A stretch of DNA of 64,000 nucleotides from Bacillus sp. FJAT-22090 (GCF_001278755.1 NZ_CP012601.1:3224154-3288153); one strand, 5' to 3'; numbered from the stretch's first letter, positions 43,477-53,938 are shown. The notes: generated from the sequence alone by a model not told the origin. Numbers and translations are program-made.

Positions 43477-44643
43477 GTGAAAGAAGAAAACATTACTCGC
43501 ATAAATTTAGATGGCAGAGAATTGATCTTGATTGGAACAGCACATGTCTCCAAACAAAGTGCGGAACAAGTAAAAGTAGTAATTGAAGCAGTGAGACCAG
43601 ATTCTGTTTGTATTGAGTTAGATGAACAAAGATATCAATCTGTTATGGACGGAAGTAAATGGAAAGAAACAGATATTTTTAAAGTCATTAAAGAAAAGAA
43701 AGCGACATTGCTTCTGATGAATCTAGCAATATCATCTTTTCAAAACCGTTTAGCAAAGCAATTTGAGATAAAACCAGGTCAAGAGATGATTCAAGGAATT
43801 GAGTCTGCCAAAGAAACTGGTGCTAATCTTGTGCTTGCAGATCGGAACATACAAACTACGTTTTCTCGTATTTGGCATAATCTCGGATGGTCTGGTAAGG
43901 CACAGCTGCTCTCCTCCGTATTCTTTAGTATTTTTAGCAGAGAAACAATTTCAGAAGAAGAATTAGAAAAGATGAAATCACAGGATACGCTCAATGCAGT
44001 TCTTGCAGAGTTTACAGAATCATTTCCAAAACTAAAGACTCCTTTAATTGATGAAAGGGATCAGTACTTGGCACAAAAAATTAAAGAAGCTCCTGGGGAT
44101 AAAGTAGTTGCGGTATTAGGTGCGGCACATGTTCCAGGTATCTCGAAAGAAATTTATAAAGAACATGATTTGGAAAGACTCAATCAAGTACCACCGAAAT
44201 CGATTGTTCCTAAAATCCTTGGGTGGGTAATACCAGTACTTTTAATAGCCATAGTTGTTTACACCTTCTTTGCAAATCCAACTGCGGGCTTGGATCAGGC
44301 TTTGAGCTGGATAATATGGACAGGAAGCTTTGCTGCCATCGGTGCTGCAATTGCTTTTGGACATCCGCTTGCTATACTCTCTGCCTTTATTGCAGCTCCA
44401 ATAACTACATTACATCCCTTAATAGCGTCGGGATGGGTTTCGGGAATAGTTCAGGCTTATTTCCGACGCCCAAATGTAGGGGATTTTGAAAATCTTTCGG
44501 AAGATGTTTTTACGATAAAAGGGTTTTGGCGCAATAAGGTTACACGAATTTTACTAGTAGTTGTTTTAACTAATTTAGTAGGATCAATCGGAACTTTTAT
44601 TGGTGGGGCAGATGTTATTCGGGTATTTTTTAATAATCTATAA
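43477..44643 (+). CDS. TraB-family protein with C-terminal membrane domain
   Basis: At 388 aa it has an N-terminal TraB/PrgY domain (about 1-245) with GTAHVSKQSA, CIELDEQRY and GAAHVPGI, which hold the conserved metal-type His and Glu residues. The C-terminal membrane region (about 250-385) has four or five helices. The family includes PrgY, which limits peptide pheromone in enterococci, and is thought to be a metalloprotease-like fold. Its role here is unknown. The start is GTG, with AAGGAAG 6 bases before it. It is a single gene. Confidence 0.88.
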   Translation: MKEENITRINLDGRELILIGTAHVSKQSAEQVKVVIEAVRPDSVCIELDEQRYQSVMDGSKWKETDIFKVIKEKKATLLLMNLAISSFQNRLAKQFEIKPGQEMIQGIESAKETGANLVLADRNIQTTFSRIWHNLGWSGKAQLLSSVFFSIFSRETISEEELEKMKSQDTLNAVLAEFTESFPKLKTPLIDERDQYLAQKIKEAPGDKVVAVLGAAHVPGISKEIYKEHDLERLNQVPPKSIVPKILGWVIPVLLIAIVVYTFFANPTAGLDQALSWIIWTGSFAAIGAAIAFGHPLAILSAFIAAPITTLHPLIASGWVSGIVQAYFRRPNVGDFENLSEDVFTIKGFWRNKVTRILLVVVLTNLVGSIGTFIGGADVIRVFFNNL

Positions 44644-44697
44644 TGTAAAACCTCCTTTTTTGCTAAATGGCAAGGAAAGGAGGTTTTAGTTTTTTGT
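44643..44697 (+). terminator. Terminator after the TraB gene
   Basis: TAAAACCTCC..TTGC pairs with GCAA..GGAGGTTTTA, followed by TTTTTTG. Confidence 0.85.
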
Positions 44698-44743
44698 AAT
44701 GGGTTAGGAGTGGATATTATTTCATCTTAAATAAAGGAAATAA

Positions 44744-44778
44744 AAAACCAACTATTCATAGAATAGCTGGTTTGCCAC
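44744..44778 (-). terminator. Terminator after tatA
   Basis: AACCA-G-CTATTC pairs with GAATAG-T-TGGTT on the minus strand, followed by TTTTTTATTT. It lies just past the tatA stop. Confidence 0.75.
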
Positions 44779-44779
44779 A

Positions 44780-44980
44780 TTATATTTTCTTTTTAGCGTC
44801 TGTATTTTCTTCTAATTTAAATTCTTCAGTAACATCGTCAACGATGTCTTTAGTGGAGTTTTTAAATTCTTTTAACGTTTGACCTACTGCTCTTCCTAAC
44901 TGAGGAAGTTTAGATGGTCCAAAGACGATTAATGCGATGATTAGAATGATTATTAAACCTGGTACGCCGATGTTTGGCAT
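44780..44980 (-). CDS. tatA: Sec-independent translocase subunit TatA
   Basis: The 66-aa protein is TatA: one N-terminal helix (PGLIIILIIALIVFGPSKLPQLG) with the FGPSKLP hinge, then an amphipathic helix (RAVGQTLKEFK) and a charged tail. It forms the protein-conducting pore of the twin-arginine pathway with TatC, encoded 100 bp upstream. AGGAGGAAC precedes the ATG. Confidence 0.96.
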   Translation of the reverse strand: MPNIGVPGLIIILIIALIVFGPSKLPQLGRAVGQTLKEFKNSTKDIVDDVTEEFKLEENTDAKKKI

Positions 44981-45080
44981 GGATTGTTCCTCCTTATAGT
45001 ATGTTACATTTATTCCAATGGCGATGTGTATGCAGTAGTAAACTTATCTTTAGTATAACACGCTTAGGAGAAATTAAGCC

Positions 45081-45842
45081 CTAGACTTCATTTTCTAATG
45101 CCTCTTCTTCCAAAGCTCTTTTTGCTAACTGTTTTTTATATGCCCAGCTCGAAACAAGGATACTGATTTCGAATAACAATAATAACGGTACAACGATGAT
45201 AAAGTCAGAAATGAAGTCCGGAGGTGTAATAGAAACTCCAACTACTACAAGTATAAAGTAAGAAACTTTTCTCATCTTACGTAGTCGATTAGGTGTGATG
45301 ATTCCCAGCTTTGTTAAAAACAATATAATCACAGGTAGCTCGAAAACAATTCCAACTGGAATAATCAAATTAAACATGAACGTAAAATATTGTTGCATCC
45401 CGTATGTTTCTAGGGCTCCAATTGAATCATTAATATTAGACATGAAGTTCAACATCAAAGGAAATAAAATAAAATAACTAAAACTAATCCCAGCTAAAAA
45501 CAGTAAAAAAGAGACAGGGATAAAGTAAATGGTTCCTTTTGCTTCTTTCTCTAATAGTCCTGGTTTAACGAATAACCAAATTTGGTGCATCGCAATTGGC
45601 AACGTTATTAATATAGATAGTATTAGAGCACATTTGACATAAATCATTAAACCATCTGTATATCCAAATACATTCCATTCCACGTGAGCAGCTGTAGGTT
45701 GTGACTTAAGAAATGTTAATGTCCTTGGGGCCATCCAAAATCCTAAGGCTAGAGATAGAATAAATGTGACGGCTACAATAATGAGCCTTTTTCGTAATTC
45801 TGTTAAATGTTCAACAAGCGTCAATTCTGGTTCGTGTGTCAT
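45081..45842 (-). CDS. tatC: Sec-independent translocase subunit TatC
   Basis: The 253-aa protein has six helices, with the TatC hallmark LTLVEHLTELRKRLII at the N-terminus and FELPVIILFL in the centre. It recognises twin-arginine signal peptides. The ATG at 45842 follows GGGGTGG; an ATG at 45860 has no site. No intact Tat substrate gene is adjacent, but the region upstream holds the wreck of a GMC-type dehydrogenase (46478-46727), a class often made with Tat-exported partners. Confidence 0.95.
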   Translation of the reverse strand: MTHEPELTLVEHLTELRKRLIIVAVTFILSLALGFWMAPRTLTFLKSQPTAAHVEWNVFGYTDGLMIYVKCALILSILITLPIAMHQIWLFVKPGLLEKEAKGTIYFIPVSFLLFLAGISFSYFILFPLMLNFMSNINDSIGALETYGMQQYFTFMFNLIIPVGIVFELPVIILFLTKLGIITPNRLRKMRKVSYFILVVVGVSITPPDFISDFIIVVPLLLLFEISILVSSWAYKKQLAKRALEEEALENEV

Positions 45843-46167
45843 TAGTGTGTACCACCCCATTTTCTCAAATAAAGTGAGATATTTATATGCTTAGAAAAGC
45901 ATGTTTACTAAAATATAATAGTTACTACATGAAACTGTTGTTTTGTATCATCTCACATTATACTCCAACAGTCGAATTTGTAAATAAAAGCACCTTTTAT
46001 TTTTCAATTAATATAGGAAAAAAGTTTTTATATATACAAACTTTTTCTAAAACAACCAATATAAATTTGAAACTATTTATGTACAGTTTAAGAAAAAATG
46101 TAGTAAATGATAAGCTCGTTTGAATATATATCCTTATTAAGGATGAATAAAATCGGCTCAGTATCAT

Positions 46168-46353
46168 TTGAAAGATGAAAATATTAAATTAAGTCTTCTT
46201 GGCTTTATTTTAGTAGTAGATTTTGCATTGTTTCTTACTTTTAATAATAGCGTTTTTCCACGGTTTGCTTTACTTGTATCTGGTATTGGTCTATCCATTA
46301 TAGTTCTTTGCTGGACAGGAAAAAAATATACTTATTTTCTTTCACCATTGTGA
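46168..46353 (+). CDS. Possible small membrane protein or gene remnant, 61 aa
   Basis: A frame opening at TTG encodes two hydrophobic helices (about 8-27 and 32-50) with a charged N-terminus. I see no ribosome binding site and recognise no family. It lies in the degraded stretch 45861-46941, so it may be debris. Nothing else in 45861-46477 looks coding. Confidence 0.3.
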   Translation: MKDENIKLSLLGFILVVDFALFLTFNNSVFPRFALLVSGIGLSIIVLCWTGKKYTYFLSPL

Positions 46354-46477
46354 GTTTGTACAGAAATATTTTCAATAGTTTATAATTTGCATTCTACCAT
46401 TAAGGAAAAATAGTATATATCTGACTAATGTTTAACTAAGTAAATAAATTAGTTTTGGATAATTAGGAGATTTTATT

Positions 46478-46727
46478 GTGTTAGTTGGAGCGCTTGGTAT
46501 TCTCCTTGTATACAAAGAGAAGGCACAAACAAAAGAAGATCCAGCTACTTCAGCAGTTAACTCTTATCTACAAATGTGAGAAGCAGAGAACGTATTTGTA
46601 GTCGGAGCATCTATATTTCCTCATAATAGTAACTTTAATCTTACCGGAACAATTGGAGCTACTTTCTTACCGTGCTGCAGAAGGAATTCAAACTTATTTA
46701 AAACAAGGTGGACTTCTAGTTAAATAA
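46478..46727 (+). pseudogene. Decayed GMC-family dehydrogenase (gluconate 2-dehydrogenase-like), C-terminal end
   Basis: A good ribosome binding site (AGGAG, 8 bases) and GTG at 46478 open a hydrophobic segment VGALGILLVYKEK. A stop at 46577 follows SYLQM, where the family has Trp (TGG to TGA). The frame then gives EAENVFVVGASIFPHNSNFN and LTGTIGA, the conserved C-terminal FAD-binding block with its catalytic-type His and Asn. A last frameshift leads to SYRAAEGIQTYLKQGG and LLVK-stop. Most of the roughly 570-residue protein is gone. Confidence 0.8.
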
Positions 46728-46736
46728 TAATCAATA

Positions 46737-46779
46737 AAACTCCTAAATAGCTTAATACAAGCAATTTAGGAGTTTATTT
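46737..46779. terminator. Terminator after the GMC remnant
   Basis: AAACTCCTAAAT pairs perfectly with ATTTAGGAGTTT across a 15-base loop. It still looks functional although the gene before it is dead. Confidence 0.75.
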
Positions 46780-46941
46780 AATTTGCGCTAGGCTATTTAA
46801 AAGGTCACTACGCATTCGATACAGGATTCAGTGTTTGCTTTTTTAACTTTTTATAGAATGTACTATAAAATTTGCGATTTTGAATATGAAACATCTCTAT
46901 TTAGTAACTATCTAGAATGCTCATGCATGCAATTCTTCTTA

Positions 46942-47478
46942 TTAACCTTGTGCAACTTCCTCGTCTTGGTAGACTGGTACCCATCCTTCAGTTGTTACAA
47001 AGATTCGTGCTGCTACTACTTTACGGTCTTCAGCAAGTGTGAAGTAATGTGTGATATTCTCCGGAACTGAGATTAGATCTCCAGGTGATAGATGCACTTC
47101 AAAGAAATTTTCATCTTTTCCTTGAATAATAAATACTCCGTGACCGCTAACAATGTAACGAACTTCATCATCTGTATGAAGATGTTTACGTTCAAAGTTT
47201 TTTAATAGTTCATCTAAGTTTGGATTAGAGTCAGATAAAGAAATGATATCAGCTGCTTTGTACCCACGACGTTCTGATATATCATCTATTTCTGCTTTAA
47301 ATGCATTTAAAATTTCTTCTTTTTCTGCATCGCTAAGATCATACTTTTCACGAAGTTTCTCTGGTAATTTTTCTATATCCCAATGCTCATAAATTACTTC
47401 TTGTTGCTCTAAAAATGCAGCAACCTCATTTTGTGCTTCAATTGTTTCATTTGTTCCTTGAATTTTAATGATAGCCAT
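46942..47478 (-). CDS. mtnD: Acireductone dioxygenase
   Basis: The 178-aa cupin has the ARD metal motif HLHTDDEVRY (two His and one Glu) and the fourth ligand in NITHYF. With Fe it converts acireductone and O2 to the keto acid 4-methylthio-2-oxobutanoate and formate, the step before methionine; with Ni it gives off-pathway products. It is the last gene of the minus-strand mtnWXBD operon under a SAM riboswitch. A ribosome binding site GAGAGGAAG precedes the ATG. Confidence 0.95.
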   Translation of the reverse strand: MAIIKIQGTNETIEAQNEVAAFLEQQEVIYEHWDIEKLPEKLREKYDLSDAEKEEILNAFKAEIDDISERRGYKAADIISLSDSNPNLDELLKNFERKHLHTDDEVRYIVSGHGVFIIQGKDENFFEVHLSPGDLISVPENITHYFTLAEDRKVVAARIFVTTEGWVPVYQDEEVAQG

Positions 47479-47499
47479 CTAAATCTTCCTCTCTTATTT

Positions 47500-48111
47500 T
47501 TATTTTATTTGACGTAAAGTCAACTGATACTGAAACAAAAATTCACAAGCTTCAAGTAACTTCTTTGCTTCGAAACCATCCCTACCCCAAACAGTAATAC
47601 CGTGATTTCGTATAAGTACAGCTCCTTTATCACCATCTATATATGTCTGAAACTCTTCGGCGAGAAGTGGAATATGGGCATGATTTGGAATGATAGGAAT
47701 AGAAAGAATTGCATCTTCTTCCCACAAATCGAAAGCTTTAATAAGTTCTTGCCCTTGAAAATCTATTTTTCCCTGATCACCGTATAATTCGGAGATGACG
47801 TTATTAGCAACAGTGTGAACATGGAGACTACAGCCCGCAGAAGTTTTAGAATAAATAGCACAGTGCAATAATGTTTCTGCAGACGGCTTTAAAATGGTAT
47901 CTTCTATTGGCTCTCCATTTATATTTACATGTAAAAAGTCTTCTTTTGTTCGCTTATTCTTATCTTTTCCGCTTGCTGTAACTAAAAACTCTACTGGTTC
48001 ATCATTCACCTTAATTGCTAAATTTCCACTAGTTCCCATAAACCAATCTCGTTTAGCAAGTTCGTCTTTTATATCTGCTAACTCTTCCCATCTACCACGG
48101 AGCGTTATCAT
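47500..48111 (-). CDS. mtnB: Methylthioribulose-1-phosphate dehydratase
   Basis: The 203-aa protein is of the class II aldolase family: TSGNLAIKV near the N-terminus, then the zinc ligands in [10 protein letters not shown] and RNHGITVWG. It dehydrates 5-methylthioribulose-1-phosphate to the 2,3-diketo compound used by MtnW. Its start overlaps the mtnX stop by 4 bp, so the two are translationally coupled. Confidence 0.95.
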   Translation of the reverse strand: MITLRGRWEELADIKDELAKRDWFMGTSGNLAIKVNDEPVEFLVTASGKDKNKRTKEDFLHVNINGEPIEDTILKPSAETLLHCAIYSKTSAGCSLHVHTVANNVISELYGDQGKIDFQGQELIKAFDLWEEDAILSIPIIPNHAHIPLLAEEFQTYIDGDKGAVLIRNHGITVWGRDGFEAKKLLEACEFLFQYQLTLRQIK

Positions 48112-48773
48112 GTTTGAACACCTAACCTTGTTTCAATAATAGTCATGACATCTCGAAAATTTTCGAAAGGTTCATATGGAATATTCAATTCCTTGCACTT
48201 TTCAATAAGAAAATCCCGTGCTATGACAACATCTGCTAATTTTGCAGCTTCTAAGTCAGTAATAGAATCACCAATTACAACACTTAACGAATCTTTTTCT
48301 TGGAGCTTTCGAATAATGGATGGCTTACAGCATCCGCAACCTTTGCTCGTACATAAATCATCGCAGACATGCGGAAAATTGATTTGTATTCTTTCTCCTG
48401 AGAAGTCGGCTTCATTACAATAAACGCCCGAAAAAGGACCAAACTTTTCTAGCATTGGATGAACAAAAAAATCAATTCCACCACTAACAATATAGAGAGG
48501 GATATCGTGCTTTCTTGTATAAGAAACAAAATCGGCGAATCCTTCTCTAATCTCTGCCTGATCAAGCAAGTAGCTTATAATTTGATCTTTTATAGCTACA
48601 GGTAACAGAGAGAACATTTGAGCAACACCTTCTCGGATAGATTGCTTTTGCCCTAAAATATTCTCTTTGATCGGCAAGTATGCTGGGGGAGCAAATTTTT
48701 TCATAATGGATATAATATTGTCTTGGTTTGTAATGGTCCCATCAAAATCACAATAGATTACTAGCTTACTCAT
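48108..48773 (-). CDS. mtnX: 2-hydroxy-3-keto-5-methylthiopentenyl-1-phosphate phosphatase
   Basis: The 221-aa HAD-family phosphatase has motif [12 protein letters not shown] and motif III/IV region [13 protein letters not shown]. In between is a Cys cluster near residue 130. It removes phosphate to give the acireductone used by MtnD. The ATG at 48773 follows GGGGGTAAGCATT, just past the mtnW stop at 48779. Confidence 0.95.
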   Translation of the reverse strand: MSKLVIYCDFDGTITNQDNIISIMKKFAPPAYLPIKENILGQKQSIREGVAQMFSLLPVAIKDQIISYLLDQAEIREGFADFVSYTRKHDIPLYIVSGGIDFFVHPMLEKFGPFSGVYCNEADFSGERIQINFPHVCDDLCTSKGCGCCKPSIIRKLQEKDSLSVVIGDSITDLEAAKLADVVIARDFLIEKCKELNIPYEPFENFRDVMTIIETRLGVQT

Positions 48774-48778
48774 AATGC

Positions 48779-49993
48779 TTACCCCCATAGTTCCAATGCT
48801 GCTTTTAGTTCTGGAAACTGTTTTGCTGCTTCAGCTAACGGAATTCCATCAAGGACTGCTGATACGGCCTGCCTAAAGGCAAGCCCTCCTCCTGTAGCGC
48901 CAGTAGGATGACCATGCACTCCACCACCTGCATTTATAATGCTGTCTATGCCATAGTCTTCGATTAACAAAGGAACCAATCCAGGATGAATTCCAGCCGA
49001 AGGAACTGGAAAAGTTCGTTTTACTGCACTTTCTTTCGTCAATTCTTCCCCAAGTGATAGTGCAGCTGTTTTCTCCAGTGCGACGCTTCCGTATGGTGAG
49101 GGGAATAATGAAAAATCTGCCCCTGCATAACGAGTCAATTTACCAAGTAAAAGTGGTGTTGAAACTCCATAAAATGAGGATGATGTAAAAGCACCACTAT
49201 AGGCTGGATGGGCCATGAATGGCAACTGAATATCTTCATCTTCCACAAGTTCTTGAAGTACATCTAGACCATATGCATGAACATTAAATAATAGAGCGTC
49301 AGCCCCAAGCTCTTTTGCCTTTTTTGCTTTTGATTTTAAATCGGATGTCCGCCCAGAGAGGTTAACCGCATAAAGTGTTCGATGTCCAGTTTCCTCATAC
49401 ACCTGACGTAGTACTTCTTTAGCTGTAATAATTCTTTTTTCAAAAGGAGTAAGGGGGTTTTCAAAGAGAATTTCATCATCTTTTACTAAATCTACTCCAC
49501 CTAGAGCTTGGTTACGTAGCTGTTCAGATAGGTAATTGATATCTCTTCCAATTACTCCTTTAAAAATACTCATCACAAGTGGACGATTATACACTCCTAG
49601 CAATTCACGAATACTTTCAATTCCGAATCTAGGTCCTGGGAAATTATCTAAAAGGTCTGATGAGAATTCCAAGTCTAGTAGCTTTACTTCACCGTCTAGC
49701 GATAGTTTGCCGAAAACAGTTGTTAATATCGCAGGTAAATCTGCAGAGAAATTAGCACTAGGATAGTTTATTTTAATCTCTGCTTTGATTTCATCTCGTT
49801 TTAGCGGATGGTGACTATTTTCAAATTCAGTTATCGATATAACATTTCCTTTATGCTTTTTTAATTGCTCTTGCTCTAGTAACGGCAAATCAGTCCAGGA
49901 TCCTATTGTTAAACCGAGCGCAATTCCTTCAGCTTTTTTTTCAAAAGTTCCAGGTTTACCGTAAACCTGATAGAGAGTAGTAATTCCACTCAT
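48779..49993 (-). CDS. mtnW: 2,3-diketo-5-methylthiopentyl-1-phosphate enolase (RuBisCO-like)
   Basis: The 404-aa RuBisCO-like protein (form IV) has the segment [23 protein letters not shown], with the Lys that is carbamylated in the family and the acidic metal ligands, and [10 protein letters not shown] near 265. It enolises the diketo phosphate made by MtnB. It is the first gene after the minus-strand SAM riboswitch. The length is normal for MtnW. Confidence 0.95.
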   Translation of the reverse strand: MSGITTLYQVYGKPGTFEKKAEGIALGLTIGSWTDLPLLEQEQLKKHKGNVISITEFENSHHPLKRDEIKAEIKINYPSANFSADLPAILTTVFGKLSLDGEVKLLDLEFSSDLLDNFPGPRFGIESIRELLGVYNRPLVMSIFKGVIGRDINYLSEQLRNQALGGVDLVKDDEILFENPLTPFEKRIITAKEVLRQVYEETGHRTLYAVNLSGRTSDLKSKAKKAKELGADALLFNVHAYGLDVLQELVEDEDIQLPFMAHPAYSGAFTSSSFYGVSTPLLLGKLTRYAGADFSLFPSPYGSVALEKTAALSLGEELTKESAVKRTFPVPSAGIHPGLVPLLIEDYGIDSIINAGGGVHGHPTGATGGGLAFRQAVSAVLDGIPLAEAAKQFPELKAALELWG

Positions 49994-50066
49994 TTATTAT
50001 CACAATCCTTTATATAACAAATTTCTACTTAGTCAATGTCCCAGCGTTTTGCCCCTTCTAAATATA

Positions 50067-50100
50067 AAAAAACCTCTTCCAAATAAGAAGAGGTTAAAAA
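50067..50100 (-). terminator. Expression-platform terminator of the mtnW SAM riboswitch
   Basis: On the minus strand AACCTCTTC pairs with GAAGAGGTT (with a TTATTTG loop), followed by seven T. It lies about 75 bp before the mtnW start. Confidence 0.85.
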
Positions 50101-50109
50101 ATTAACGAC

Positions 50110-50212
50110 TTCTTATTTCTCAGTCTACTGACTGCAAGAATTAGCACCGTGTCCATAATGGATCGGTTGCCGGGTATCATAGGGCTCGTCCCTCCACCTG
50201 CTCTAAATAAGA
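50110..50212 (-). ncRNA. SAM-I riboswitch (S-box) of mtnWXBD
   Basis: Reading the minus strand, the P1 arms TTCTTATTT and AAATAAGAA enclose the S-box blocks AGAGCAGGTGGAGGGACGAG, CCCGGCAACCG and GACACGGTGCTAATTCTTGC in the usual order. A terminator follows. A promoter with TTGACA (50272-50277) and AATAAT (50249-50254), 17 bp apart on the minus strand, would drive it. High SAM should stop transcription of the salvage genes. Confidence 0.95.
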
Positions 50213-50314
50213 AAAAGTTATTTAATTGAGTTAGTCAAATTAATAATGATTATTTCATGCAATATAAAGATTGTCAATATAGTTATTAGAATTTTTTTTG
50301 TTTTAAAAAAATGA

Positions 50315-50344
50315 TTGACATGTGTTTTTTGAATATGCTAGGAT
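50315..50344 (+). promoter_or_regulatory. Sigma-A-type promoter of the mtnKA transcript
   Basis: TTGACA at 50315 and TAGGAT at 50339 are 18 bp apart, about 35 bp before the riboswitch P1 stem. Confidence 0.6.
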
Positions 50345-50378
50345 GATTTTCAAATAGTATACGTTTTAATTAATAGCA

Positions 50379-50533
50379 CTCTTATCAAGAGCAGGCAGAG
50401 GGTAATGGCCCGATGAAGCCCAGCAACCGACCGTAATACCGTTGTGAGACGGGGCGCATTTTGCGCCGAGATGAAAATCTCCTAAGGCACGGTGCTAATT
50501 CCATCAGAAAGGTAACTTTCTGAAAGATAAGAG
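50379..50533 (+). ncRNA. SAM-I riboswitch (S-box) of mtnKA and the ABC importer
   Basis: P1 arms CTCTTATC and GATAAGAG enclose the canonical blocks AGAGCAGGCAGAGGG, GATGAAGCCCAGCAACCG and GGCACGGTGCTAATTCCATC, then the P4 arm AGAAAGGTAACTTTCT. A GGGGCGCATTTTGCGCC hairpin lies in the P3 region. The 3' P1 arm runs into AAGAGGCG, which can pair with CGCCTCTT of the terminator downstream as the antiterminator. Confidence 0.96.
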
Positions 50534-50554
50534 GCGAGAGATCTCTTATTCTAC

Positions 50555-50588
50555 GCCTCTTTCTTATGAAAGAGGCTTTTTATTTTGA
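50555..50588 (+). terminator. Expression-platform terminator of the mtnK SAM riboswitch
   Basis: GCCTCTTTC pairs perfectly with GAAAGAGGC across 4 bases, followed by TTTTTATTTT, 20 bp before mtnK. Confidence 0.88.
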
Positions 50589-50607
50589 AACGGAAAGGTA
50601 GAGAATA

Positions 50608-51798
50608 ATGACGACAGCTACAAAGAGACAATATGAATCATTAACAGAAGAAAGTGCTATTTTATATGCAAAAGAACTTAACTTCTTCCCACAAGACACA
50701 GAGTTGGAGTGTCGTGAGATAGGTGACGGTAATCTTAACTATGTATTTCATATTAAGGAATTGAACGGTGATAAGAGTCTTATTATTAAACAGGCTTTAC
50801 CATACGCAAAGGTTGTCGGAGAAAGTTGGCCACTAACGTTAAAACGAGCAGTGATTGAAGCAAATGCATTAAAAAAACATGCTGAATTTGCAGCCAATCT
50901 TGTTCCGACCGTATATGCAATTGATGAGGATCTTGCGCTTACGGTAATGGAGGATTTATCTCACTTAAAAATTGCACGTGAAGGGTTGATTAAACTTGAA
51001 TCATATCCAAACCTTTCAAAAGATATTGGAGAATATTTAGCTCAAACACTATTTCATACATCTGATTTTGCATTACACCCTTTTGAAAAAAAGAAACTAG
51101 TTTCAGAGTTTTCCAATCCAGAACTTTGTAAAATCACAGAAGATCTTATTTTTACAGATCCGTTTTTTGACTATGAAACAAATGACTTTGAAGCATTGTT
51201 GCAAGAAGACGTAGAAACTATTTGGAATAACGGGCGCTTAAAGCTAGAGGTTGCAAAATTAAAGAATAGCTTCATGACAGAAGCGGAAGCATTATTACAT
51301 GGAGATTTGCATACAGGGAGCATCTTTGCTAGTGAAACCGAAACGAAAGTAATAGACCCAGAGTTTGCTTTTTATGGACCTATTGGCTTTGATATTGGAT
51401 TGTTTTTAGCAAATCTAATCGTGCAAAATGTTACAAGAGAAGAGGATGAGCGGGGAGTTATTGTCACCCATATCAAACAAACTTGGGATGTCTTTTCGAC
51501 TAAATTTTCGGAATTATGGGACAAAAAAAGTGTCGATTCCTATAAAGACACAGATGGCTATAAAGAATATGTCTTGGATAAAATTTTCCGAGATACACTA
51601 GGCTTTGCTGGATGTGAATTAATTCGTCGTACAATCGGGCTAGCACATGTGAAGGATTTGGACAGTATCGAAGATGACGAACAACGGATTAAATTCAAAA
51701 AGCAGACCTTACAAACAGGGGAAGCACTTATATTAAAACGCAAAGATATCCATTCAATTGATGAAGTATTTGAATTATTAGAGGGGTTTCGCAAATGA
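50608..51798 (+). CDS. mtnK: S-methyl-5-thioribose kinase
   Basis: The 396-aa protein is an aminoglycoside-phosphotransferase-like kinase with the catalytic loop [10 protein letters not shown] near 231 and the metal-binding [17 protein letters not shown] near 248. It phosphorylates methylthioribose (MTR) at C1, the first committed step after MTR is formed from methylthioadenosine or taken up. It is the first gene after the SAM riboswitch. Its stop overlaps the mtnA start by 4 bp. Confidence 0.96.
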   Translation: MTTATKRQYESLTEESAILYAKELNFFPQDTELECREIGDGNLNYVFHIKELNGDKSLIIKQALPYAKVVGESWPLTLKRAVIEANALKKHAEFAANLVPTVYAIDEDLALTVMEDLSHLKIAREGLIKLESYPNLSKDIGEYLAQTLFHTSDFALHPFEKKKLVSEFSNPELCKITEDLIFTDPFFDYETNDFEALLQEDVETIWNNGRLKLEVAKLKNSFMTEAEALLHGDLHTGSIFASETETKVIDPEFAFYGPIGFDIGLFLANLIVQNVTREEDERGVIVTHIKQTWDVFSTKFSELWDKKSVDSYKDTDGYKEYVLDKIFRDTLGFAGCELIRRTIGLAHVKDLDSIEDDEQRIKFKKQTLQTGEALILKRKDIHSIDEVFELLEGFRK

Positions 51799-52850
51799 GT
51801 ATTCCATTATCGATAGAGTTGAACGACAAAGAATTTCGGATTTTGGATCAGCAAAAATTACCTCACGTAGTTGAGTATTTAACACTAGATACTTTAGAAG
51901 ATGTATATGATGCTATTATCACTCTGAAGGTGAGGGGTGCACCAGCAATTGGTATTACCGCTGCATATGGATTGGCTAAAGCAGCCGAAAAGTATGAAGC
52001 AAATACATTAGAGGAATTTCATCTGCAACTCAACAGGGATTTCTTGTATTTAGCTAAATCTAGACCAACAGCTGTAAATTTAGTTTGGGCTCTAGAACGT
52101 TTAAGAAGTGCAGTTGAAAATGTAGCAAGTGTACAAGAGGCGAAGGAACTTTTGATAGAGGAAGCTATAAAAATTCATAGAGAAGACGAAGCATCCTGTA
52201 GAAATATTGGCGAATATGCGTTGTCCTTGTTTGAAGGTCAAACAAAAGTTATGACCATTTGTAATGCAGGTTCAATTGCAACCGCAAAATATGGTACTGC
52301 ATTAGCACCATTCCATCTTGGGAGTGAGCGGGGAAAACAGTTTGAAGTTTATGCTTGTGAAACTAGACCTGTATTTCAAGGATCAAGGCTAACTGCGTGG
52401 GAGCTTCAGCAATCTGGAGTGGATGTAACACTTATAACAGACAGCATGGCTGCACATACAATCGGAGCAAAAGGAATCGAAGCAATTATTGTAGGGGCAG
52501 ACCGGATAGCAGAAAACGGCGACACGGCAAATAAAATCGGAACACTTAACTTAGCATTATTAGCAAAAGTGTTTAACATCCCTTTTTATGTGGCAGCTCC
52601 TTCTTCCACTTTTGATTTGACCATTAAGAATGGAAAAGAGATCCCGATTGAAGAACGTCCAGCGGAAGAAATAACGCACATTGCAGGGAAACAGGTAGCT
52701 CCGAAAAATACAAAAGTATTTAATCCTGCATTCGATGTTACACCGGGTGAATACATTACAGCCATTATTACTGAAAAAGGAATTATATATCCGGAATATA
52801 CAAAAAATATTCCTAGTTTAATAAATATAGAAAAAGGAGAACTCGCATGA
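51795..52850 (+). CDS. mtnA: S-methyl-5-thioribose-1-phosphate isomerase
   Basis: The 351-aa protein is of the eIF2B-like aldose-ketose isomerase family: VRGAPAIG near 50, the catalytic Cys in [16 protein letters not shown] and the catalytic Asp in [17 protein letters not shown]. It turns MTR-1-phosphate into MTRu-1-phosphate for MtnB. It is translationally coupled to both neighbours: ATGA overlaps occur at 51795 (with mtnK) and 52847 (with the binding protein). Confidence 0.96.
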   Translation: MSIPLSIELNDKEFRILDQQKLPHVVEYLTLDTLEDVYDAIITLKVRGAPAIGITAAYGLAKAAEKYEANTLEEFHLQLNRDFLYLAKSRPTAVNLVWALERLRSAVENVASVQEAKELLIEEAIKIHREDEASCRNIGEYALSLFEGQTKVMTICNAGSIATAKYGTALAPFHLGSERGKQFEVYACETRPVFQGSRLTAWELQQSGVDVTLITDSMAAHTIGAKGIEAIIVGADRIAENGDTANKIGTLNLALLAKVFNIPFYVAAPSSTFDLTIKNGKEIPIEERPAEEITHIAGKQVAPKNTKVFNPAFDVTPGEYITAIITEKGIIYPEYTKNIPSLINIEKGELA

Positions 52851-53926
52851 AATCAAAAACAGCATGGCTTTTATCCGTATTATTAGTAATTGGAATTATC
52901 TTAACAGGGTGTCAACCAAAAGGGGATGCAAAAGAAGCAACAACTACTCCTGCTGATTCAGAAGCATCCGATAATCCGCTATCAGGGAAGAAAATCGCAT
53001 TGGTTATGCAACAAAATCTTGGTACTTTTTCTGCTCAATACATTGAAGGTGTAAAAGAACAAGTAGAGAAATTTGGTGGGACTGTAACAGTGTTTACGTC
53101 GGAAGGCGATTTAGCAAAAATGGCTTCCAATCTAGATGCAGCTGTAAACCAAGGTGTAGATGGAATTCTGATTGATCATGGAACAAAAGAAGCGTTAAAT
53201 CAAGGAGTTCAAAATGCAGTTGATAAAGGAATACCAGTCGTCGCTTTTGATGCAGGTGTGGAAGTAGAAGGAATCACAGTTTTAGAGCAAGGCGATCAAA
53301 AGATGGCTGAAATGACATTAGAAAAATTAAAAAATGATGCTAATGGTGAAGCGAATATAGTGAAAATCTGGGTAGCAGGTTTTGCACCTATGGAAAGAAG
53401 ACAAGTTGCCTACGAGCAATTCTTAAATGAAAATCCAGGTATTAAAGAAATTGCAACATTTGGTGCAGCGACACAAAATACAGCATTAGACACACAATCG
53501 CAAATGGAAGCGATTCTAAAACAATACCCAAATGAAGGAGAAATCACAGCAGTTTGGGCAGCTTGGGATGAATTCGCAAAAGGTGCAGTACGCGCTATTG
53601 AGCAAGCTGGAAGAACAGATATTAAAGTTTATAGCATTGATATGAGTGATGAAGATTTACAAATGATACAAAAAGAAAATAGCCCATGGGTTGCCTCAGC
53701 GGCAGTGGATCCAATGGATATAGGACGTATTCAAGTGCGTTATTTATATCAAAAAATAAATGGTGAAACTCCTGAAGAAAAAGTTGTTTTAGAACCAGTG
53801 TTTGTGGATGCTGAAAAGCTTCCGGAAGAAACAGTGACGACAAATGACTTACATGAATATATCGAAGGTTGGGGAGCAAGCGAACAAGGTTACACAGAAG
53901 CTTTGAAAGAGTTAGAAAAACAATAA
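52847..53926 (+). CDS. Sugar-type ABC transporter substrate-binding lipoprotein (probable methylthioribose)
   Basis: The 359-aa protein has a lipoprotein signal ending LTGC (Cys at about 22) and a periplasmic-binding-protein type 1 domain of the ribose/galactose kind ([21 protein letters not shown], then [27 protein letters not shown]). Its ATG overlaps the mtnA stop, and it shares the SAM-riboswitch transcript. A purine-type or pentose ligand is expected for the fold; methylthioribose or methylthioadenosine is the inference from context. A hairpin follows the stop. Confidence 0.9.
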   Translation: MKSKTAWLLSVLLVIGIILTGCQPKGDAKEATTTPADSEASDNPLSGKKIALVMQQNLGTFSAQYIEGVKEQVEKFGGTVTVFTSEGDLAKMASNLDAAVNQGVDGILIDHGTKEALNQGVQNAVDKGIPVVAFDAGVEVEGITVLEQGDQKMAEMTLEKLKNDANGEANIVKIWVAGFAPMERRQVAYEQFLNENPGIKEIATFGAATQNTALDTQSQMEAILKQYPNEGEITAVWAAWDEFAKGAVRAIEQAGRTDIKVYSIDMSDEDLQMIQKENSPWVASAAVDPMDIGRIQVRYLYQKINGETPEEKVVLEPVFVDAEKLPEETVTTNDLHEYIEGWGASEQGYTEALKELEKQ

Positions 53927-53938
53927 TGATACAAATGT

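Noticed and set aside
45887-46123. Plus-strand open frame of 78 codons
   Set aside because: It is rich in Phe, Tyr, Asn and Lys as expected for chance translation of AT-rich DNA, has no ribosome binding site and matches no known family.
46831-47070. Plus-strand open frame of 79 codons overlapping mtnD
   Set aside because: Most of it is the complement of the mtnD 3' end, and the Cys/Tyr/Phe-rich product is typical of antisense translation.
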